Source: Aliivibrio_A kagoshimensis (GTDB lineage: Bacteria > Pseudomonadota > Gammaproteobacteria > Enterobacterales > Vibrionaceae). From it: a DNA stretch of 10,406 nt. The position numbers and the translations under genes were made by a program. The notes beneath the pieces are model-generated. The model saw only the letters and a program-made list of their open reading frames with translations, searched no databases and was not told where the DNA came from. The stretch is taken from the NCBI RefSeq assembly GCF_050337105.1, contig NZ_JAKJSQ010000098.1:1-10406 (forward strand), given 5' to 3'. Shown piece by piece: positions 6,656 through 10,406 of this stretch; positions within the stretch are counted from its first letter, which is position 1, and each line of letters begins with the position of its first letter.

Positions 6656-6856
6656 ATGAAAGCGGAACTGAAACTGATCCCAATAATCCTGCTGTGCGCT
6701 TTTTTATCTATCTTTGGCCATCTAATCTTAAGTAAAGCCTTTCATGGTGGGGAGTGGGTAGAGTACACCGCAGCATTGATCCCATTTCTATTAATTATTA
6801 TCGCGTATGCATCATTTAAATATGCACAACGAGCCATTAATAAAGAAGGGCAGTAG
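6656..6856 (+). CDS. Small two-helix membrane protein coupled to ccoG
   Basis: A 66-aa protein with two hydrophobic segments, about residues 7-25 and 38-56, joined by a short loop (SKAFHGGEWVEY), with a charged C-terminal tail. AGGGA (6642-6646) overlaps the ccoG stop region and lies 9 bases before the ATG at 6656. An earlier in-frame ATG at 6647 abuts this AGGGA with no spacer, so I prefer 6656. The tight spacing indicates co-transcription and probable translational coupling with ccoG. I do not recognise a family: it lacks features I would expect of CcoS, CcoQ or CcoH. A role alongside CcoG in the inner membrane is inferred from the operon position only. Confidence 0.7.
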   Translation: MKAELKLIPIILLCAFLSIFGHLILSKAFHGGEWVEYTAALIPFLLIIIAYASFKYAQRAINKEGQ

Positions 6857-6862
6857 CCCTTC
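6845..6862 (+). terminator. GC-rich hairpin overlapping the stop of the small membrane gene
   Basis: GAAGGGC / GCCCTTC, a perfect 7-bp stem with loop AGTA, spans the TAG stop (6854-6856). An A-rich stretch precedes it, but no T-run follows on the plus strand, so it is an imperfect intrinsic terminator candidate closing the ccoG unit. Confidence 0.4.
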
Positions 6863-6889
6863 ACCAATACACCTACTATCTATCCGTAT

Positions 6890-6915
6890 TTGTCGATGAA
6901 CGCATCCGTTATAAT
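6890..6915 (+). promoter_or_regulatory. Candidate promoter of trhO
   Basis: A perfect TATAAT -10 box lies at 6910-6915, 58 bases before the trhO ATG. The best -35 match is TTGTCG (6890-6895, 4/6), with a short 14-base spacer, so the -35 is doubtful. It follows the ccoG-unit hairpin, which fits an independent trhO transcript. Confidence 0.45.
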
Positions 6916-6972
6916 CCGCCTACATTCATCTATTGCTCTGGATTTACGTTCCAGCCCGCAAAAGGAAAAACC

Positions 6973-7953
6973 ATGTCAAAATATGTTGTTTGTGCGCTCT
7001 ATAAATTTGTTGCACTGGATAATTTTAAAGATCTTCAACTCCCCCTCCAACAGTTTATGGATAAGCATGATATTCGTGGCACGCTATTACTCGCCCATGA
7101 AGGTATCAATGGTACCGTTGCCTCAACACGCGAAGGCATCAATGCACTATTAAATTGGTTTAAACAAGATCCCCGTTTAAATAACGTCGTATATAAAGAG
7201 TCTTTTGATGATGTTCAGCCATTTAACCGCACCAAAGTAAAACTGAAAAAAGAGATCGTAACTATGGGAATCGAAGGCATTGACCCCTTACAGGTGGTTG
7301 GTTCTTACGTAAAACCCAAAGATTGGAACGCATTAATCTCAGACCCAGAAGTCATGGTGGTTGATACACGAAATGATTACGAGATCGAAATAGGTACATT
7401 TGAACACGCCGTCAACCCTGAAACGGATACATTTCGAGAGTTTCCTGATTACGTTAAAAACAATCTTGACCCTGAAAAACATAAAAAAGTCGCTATGTTT
7501 TGTACTGGTGGGATTCGATGTGAAAAATCAACGGCCTACTTAAAAGAGCAAGGATTTGATGAAGTTTATCATTTAGAAGGCGGAATTCTTAAATACCTCG
7601 AAGAGGTTCCTAAAGAAGAGAGTCTCTGGCAAGGTGAGTGCTATGTGTTTGATGGCCGAGTAGCCGTTGACCATCAATTAGAGAAAGGCCAATACAGCAT
7701 GTGTAACGCATGTCGAATGCCGATAACCGAACAAGATATGGTGGACTCAAAATTTGAAAAAGGGGTGAGTTGTCACCGCTGTTTTGATAGTCACAGCCTA
7801 GAACAAAAAGCCCGCTTCAGAGAAAGAGAAAAACAGGTTCAGCTTGCAGAAAAACGTGGAGAGCAACACGTTGGTGGTGATGCTGCACAGTTAATTGAAA
7901 CTCGTAAACGTCAAAAGCAGGAAAAAAAAGCCAAGCAAAGAAAGGCTAAATAA
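6973..7953 (+). CDS. trhO: tRNA uridine(34) hydroxylase TrhO (YceA, rhodanese family)
   Basis: A 326-aa enzyme that hydroxylates C5 of wobble uridine 34 in an oxygen-dependent reaction, giving ho5U as precursor of mo5U/cmo5U in tRNAs. The N-terminal domain (about 1-95) contains LLLAHEGINGTVA (38-50). A rhodanese domain (about 122-217) carries the active-site loop MFCTGGIRCEKS (175-186); Cys177 is the likely catalytic cysteine, with Cys183 also in the loop. A C-terminal zinc-ribbon-like section has C244xxC247 and C267xxC270. A basic, lysine-rich tail (about 311-326) could contact RNA. E. coli TrhO is about 350 aa, so the length is slightly short but ordinary. AAAGGA (6961-6966) lies 6 bases before the ATG. 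The gene is convergent with the DUF413 gene and has its own candidate promoter. Confidence 0.95.
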   Translation: MSKYVVCALYKFVALDNFKDLQLPLQQFMDKHDIRGTLLLAHEGINGTVASTREGINALLNWFKQDPRLNNVVYKESFDDVQPFNRTKVKLKKEIVTMGIEGIDPLQVVGSYVKPKDWNALISDPEVMVVDTRNDYEIEIGTFEHAVNPETDTFREFPDYVKNNLDPEKHKKVAMFCTGGIRCEKSTAYLKEQGFDEVYHLEGGILKYLEEVPKEESLWQGECYVFDGRVAVDHQLEKGQYSMCNACRMPITEQDMVDSKFEKGVSCHRCFDSHSLEQKARFREREKQVQLAEKRGEQHVGGDAAQLIETRKRQKQEKKAKQRKAK

Positions 7954-7959
7954 TCACTT

Positions 7960-7988
7960 GGGCATAAAGAGGTTCACTCTTTATGCCC
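7960..7988. terminator. Strong hairpin between convergent trhO and DUF413 genes
   Basis: A perfect 12-bp stem, GGGCATAAAGAG / CTCTTTATGCCC, with a 5-base GTTCA loop lies 6 bases after the trhO stop and 16 bases beyond the end of the opposing gene. It is well placed as a bidirectional terminator, although T-runs are absent on both sides. Confidence 0.65.
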
Positions 7989-8004
7989 TCTCCACTGAAA
8001 TCCG

Positions 8005-8373
8005 CTATTTGATCGTCATTGATTCTAATTCATCATTATCACTTGAGTCATCAAACTCATCGGGCTCACCTCGAGAAACCGAAGGTTTCGGGTAAGAGCC
8101 ACATAACGTAAAAAGCCTAGACCTATGATTCAGCTTGTTCATGTATTTCATCCAGCTTCGACTCAAATCACTGGTTGCCAATGTTCCCCCGGCGACATCC
8201 AATAAAAACTGACTCTCTTCATCATCAATGGGTTGAAGTGCCCCTCCTGATAACTGCTGCATGGTTACGCCATACTGTTCCAAAATTGAGGCTTCATTGA
8301 TGGTAAAAAAACCCGCTCGTCTAAAACCATAAGGGAAATTTTTATCATCGTAAAATTTACCTAGATGTCGCAT
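8005..8373 (-). CDS. DUF413 / MaoP-family protein
   Basis: A 122-aa soluble protein. The segments KFYDDKNFPYGFRRAGFFT (6-24), NEASILEQYG (26-35), EESQF (52-56) and WMKYMNKL with RLFTLCG (74-92) follow the pattern of E. coli MaoP/YifE (112 aa) as recalled. MaoP acts with the maoS site to organise the chromosomal Ori macrodomain. The C-terminal tail (103-117) is strongly acidic, also as in MaoP. AGGAG ends 6 bases before the ATG, a good ribosome-binding site. Neighbours do not resemble the E. coli maoP locus, and vibrios may carry more than one DUF413 gene, so this could be a paralogue with another role. No maoS-like site could be identified by eye. The family is confident; the function is not. 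Confidence 0.83.
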   Translation of the reverse strand: MRHLGKFYDDKNFPYGFRRAGFFTINEASILEQYGVTMQQLSGGALQPIDDEESQFLLDVAGGTLATSDLSRSWMKYMNKLNHRSRLFTLCGSYPKPSVSRGEPDEFDDSSDNDELESMTIK

Positions 8374-8402
8374 TAATCTCTCCTAACATCGTCATTTTCT
8401 AG

Positions 8403-8431
8403 ATAATCGGATACTACTGTTTCGCTGTAAA
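8403..8431 (-). promoter_or_regulatory. Candidate sigma70 promoter of the DUF413 gene
   Basis: Read on the minus strand, TTTACA (8431-8426, 5/6) and GATTAT (8408-8403, 4/6) are separated by exactly 17 bases. Transcription would start near 8396, giving a short leader of about 23 bases with the AGGAG site. Confidence 0.5.
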
Positions 8432-8581
8432 ACGAAATAAATTTATCAACACCATAAAGAAAATTTTACGTCGTTGAGTTGTTTGACTATGCGTTATGAA
8501 CATGACTTTTATGTTAACGCTGAAAAATCAATTAAGTCGGATTTTGGAAGGTCAATCTCACTTAAGTTACTCTTTTATTAA

Positions 8582-8587
8582 TATAAT
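8582..8587 (+). promoter_or_regulatory. Candidate -10 box upstream of the cyclase pair
   Basis: A perfect TATAAT lies in an AT-rich stretch, with no good -35 at 15-19 bases upstream and no extended -10. If used, it would probably need an activator. A TTGACT at 8601 is an alternative -35 but lacks a good -10. Confidence 0.3.
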
Positions 8588-8721
8588 ATGATAATGAACG
8601 TTGACTTCACCCACTTACGAGAATGATTGATCACGAAAACACCTGAAAAACATTGATATTTTATTAATTGATGTACAATAAATACTATCAGAGCCATTAC
8701 TGTTTCCGGAGTACACTTTCA

Positions 8722-10077
8722 TTGCCTTACCCTCTAAAGCTAATCCAGCGTTTTCTTCGTTTAATAATCGATCACCCAACGATTATGCTAACACTGCTAT
8801 TCAGTGTTGGAACGGGTGTGGTACTGCTGCATTTAGAGAAGCTTTCAGAAGTTCAAATTAGCTCAATGGCACTGCAAAACTCCAAGCTTTATGCAGAAAC
8901 CCTGACAGAGTTTCGTGCCCTTTACGCCTCTGAGGTCGTGAATACTGCCATTGAAAATGGTTTAGTGGTTGCTCATGACTATGACCAAGAATCCAACGCT
9001 ATCCCGCTCCCTGCAACCTTAGGCATGTTATTAGGTGAACAATTGGGTCAGACTGATGGCGGATTACAGAGTAAGCTGTACAGTCCATATCCATTTCCTT
9101 GGCGCGAGCAAACAGGTGGTTTACAAGACGATTTTGCTCGACTCGCCTGGTTAGCGCTGTCTAAAAATCCATCTCAACCCTACTTTCGTATTGAAGAGAT
9201 AGATGGCATCACATCACTGCGTTATGCCACTGCCGATATCATGAAAGAGAGCTGTATTGGCTGTCACAATAGCCAAAAAAATAGCCCAAAAGTTGGCTGG
9301 AAAGTCGGTGATGTCAGAGGGGTATTAGAAGTTATTACCCCGATTGAATCTAACCTTGTTATCGCGAATGGCATGCTTTTACAAACGTTTTACCTACTAA
9401 CCGGTATCCTGTTAGGCTCATTAATTGGTATCGGCTTTATCATGAGGCGACTTCGTATTCATTCCGAGCGTTCACGTAAAATGGCGGAAGAGACAACACT
9501 AATAAATCGAAGACTGGCCGAAGAGATGAAGGTGCGTAAATCCGCCGAGAAAGATCTTCTTAAATTAACCTATACCGATGCATTAACCGATATTGCCAAT
9601 CGACGAAAATTTAACGAAGAGATGAACAGTGAGTGGAAGCGTGCTCTACGATACAGAACTCACCTAGCGGTTATTATGATTGATATTGATAACTTCAAAT
9701 CATATAACGACAACTATGGACATCAAGCTGGTGATGAAACACTGCAATTAGTGGCCAAAGCGTTAAGTGGTATCAAACTGCGCTCTTCTGATCTAGTGGC
9801 TCGCTTTGGTGGCGAAGAATTTGTATTGTTACTGCCCCAAACCGAACTTGAAGGGGCAATACAGGTTGCGGAAAATATCAGACAAACGATTGAAAGTTGC
9901 GCTATCGTCCATGAATTTGCTCGTGCATCTAGCATTATCACCATCAGTGCAGGGGTAACCTCAGTGATCCCGACACAGCACTTAACAACTGATGAAATAA
10001 TCAATACTGCTGATAAAGCTCTATACTTAGCAAAAGAGTCCGGAAGAAATTGTGTGAAAAGCATAAAAATAACCTAG
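8722..10077 (+). CDS. Membrane diguanylate cyclase with periplasmic Tll0287-like (DUF3365) c-heme sensor domain
   Basis: A 451-aa enzyme making cyclic di-GMP from two GTP. Order: short cytoplasmic start, membrane helix (about 19-37), periplasmic Tll0287-like/DUF3365 domain (about 45-215), second helix (about 219-241), charged coiled linker (242-282), and GGDEF domain (283-447). The sensor domain contains IPLPAT (94-99) and CIGCH (178-182), a c-type heme attachment motif, followed by VGDVRGVLEV (195-204). Asp321 in the DIDNFK motif and GGEEF (363-367) indicate an active cyclase. RSSD (354-357), five residues upstream, is an intact I-site for product inhibition. I chose TTG 8722: GGAG lies 10 bases upstream, and from this point the N-terminus aligns without gaps with the next paralogue. 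An upstream ATG at 8671 would give 468 aa but has no ribosome-binding site. Heme sensing of redox state or gas is inferred. Confidence 0.9.
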   Translation: MPYPLKLIQRFLRLIIDHPTIMLTLLFSVGTGVVLLHLEKLSEVQISSMALQNSKLYAETLTEFRALYASEVVNTAIENGLVVAHDYDQESNAIPLPATLGMLLGEQLGQTDGGLQSKLYSPYPFPWREQTGGLQDDFARLAWLALSKNPSQPYFRIEEIDGITSLRYATADIMKESCIGCHNSQKNSPKVGWKVGDVRGVLEVITPIESNLVIANGMLLQTFYLLTGILLGSLIGIGFIMRRLRIHSERSRKMAEETTLINRRLAEEMKVRKSAEKDLLKLTYTDALTDIANRRKFNEEMNSEWKRALRYRTHLAVIMIDIDNFKSYNDNYGHQAGDETLQLVAKALSGIKLRSSDLVARFGGEEFVLLLPQTELEGAIQVAENIRQTIESCAIVHEFARASSIITISAGVTSVIPTQHLTTDEIINTADKALYLAKESGRNCVKSIKIT

Positions 10078-10103
10078 AAATTTTGCTATAAGGTAGGGTC
10101 TAT

Positions 10104-10406
10104 TTGCCATCTATCTATCGCGTTATAAAACAGATCGCCTATTTAATGATACGGCATCCCACGGTGATGTTAACATTGACCTTTGGGTTTGGTGCGGCAG
10201 TCATATTATGGCATTTGGATAAGCTGTCCGACGTTCAAATTCGAACCATGGCTGTCAATAATGCCGAGCTCTACTCGCAAACTCTCCTCAAACTACGACA
10301 TATATATACTTCAGATGTAGTGCTACCCGCTATAGAGGGAGGCTTAGAATCTTCCCATGAGTATGACTCAAAGAAAAAAGCGATTCCTCTACCTACGACC
10401 CTAATC
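10104..10406 (+). CDS. Second Tll0287-like (DUF3365) membrane protein, probable diguanylate cyclase, cut at the window edge
   Basis: Only the first 101 codons are present. They align gap-free with the preceding cyclase from its TTG start, with 51 of 101 residues identical by hand count, including HPT.ML, HL.KLS.VQI and AIPLP (93-97). One membrane helix (about 19-37) and the start of the periplasmic Tll0287-like domain are visible. The heme motif and any GGDEF domain lie beyond the window, so cyclase activity is inferred from the paralogue. The frame has a stop at 10089-10091 and only TTG 10104 follows before the aligned N-terminus. TAGGG (10094-10098) lies 5 bases before this TTG, so the start is well supported. 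The gap to the upstream gene is 26 bases, so the pair is probably one operon from a tandem duplication. Confidence 0.82.
   Translation, partial: MPSIYRVIKQIAYLMIRHPTVMLTLTFGFGAAVILWHLDKLSDVQIRTMAVNNAELYSQTLLKLRHIYTSDVVLPAIEGGLESSHEYDSKKKAIPLPTTLI

Larger units (their letters stand above)
8374..8721. other. Divergent intergenic region, 348 bases
   Basis: AT-rich DNA between the DUF413 gene and the first cyclase. It holds a fair minus-strand promoter (8403-8431), a plus-strand TATAAT (8582-8587) and the GGAG ribosome-binding site for the cyclase (8708-8711). I see no convincing RNA gene, mobile element or additional coding frame. The plus-strand part between the TATAAT and the TTG start would be a leader of about 130 bases, with no clear riboswitch fold visible. 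Confidence 0.5.

Noticed and set aside
6890..7153. 87-codon plus-strand frame overlapping the start of trhO
   Set aside because: It overlaps trhO in another frame, has no ribosome-binding site, and contains the trhO promoter and Shine-Dalgarno region.
7895..8095. 66-codon plus-strand frame spanning the trhO/DUF413 junction
   Set aside because: It covers the 12-bp hairpin and overlaps both convergent genes, and its composition looks non-coding.
9723..10064. 113-codon antisense frame within the GGDEF domain
   Set aside because: It lies wholly antisense to a well-supported catalytic domain and shows no recognisable motif or start signal.

Overview
The window looks like chromosomal DNA from a marine gammaproteobacterium, most likely of the family Vibrionaceae. 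The basis is moderate GC content, secreted proteases with a C-terminal GlyGly-CTERM tail, and gammaproteobacterial versions of PpnP, YdcR, CcoG, TrhO and a DUF413/MaoP protein. I cannot name the genus from the sequence alone. No rRNA, tRNA, insertion sequence, integrase, CRISPR array or phage gene is visible.

Layout. (1) 9-3149, plus strand: a secreted-hydrolase block. It holds two tandem paralogous chymotrypsin-fold serine proteases, each with a signal peptide, an IVEG activation site and a GlyGly-CTERM tail, followed closely by an exported DUF4344 putative zinc metallopeptidase. A similar hairpin follows each serine protease. (2) 3195-5077: ppnP (nucleoside phosphorylase, minus strand) diverges from a ydcR-type MocR/GntR-aminotransferase regulator (plus strand) across about 150 bp. 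ppnP converges with the metallopeptidase on a perfect hairpin. (3) 5087-6856, plus strand: a possible 32-codon hydrophobic peptide, ccoG (cbb3 oxidase assembly), and a coupled 66-aa two-helix membrane protein. (4) 6973-8373: trhO (tRNA U34 hydroxylation) converges with a DUF413/MaoP-family gene on a 12-bp hairpin. (5) 8722-10406, plus strand: two tandem paralogous membrane diguanylate cyclases with a periplasmic Tll0287-like (DUF3365) domain. The first is complete, with a c-type heme motif, GGEEF and an RxxD I-site. The second is cut by the window edge.

Most of this is housekeeping or accessory metabolism, and I see no single new multi-gene system. The most distinctive points are three. First, the duplicated proteases differ at the S1 specificity residue (Ser versus Asp) while both have Tyr just before the activation cleavage site, which suggests an aromatic-specific activation cascade. 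Second, the heme-sensor cyclases are tandem, and aligning them supports TTG starts for both. Third, small membrane ORFs flank a ccoG that has no cbb3 oxidase genes beside it.
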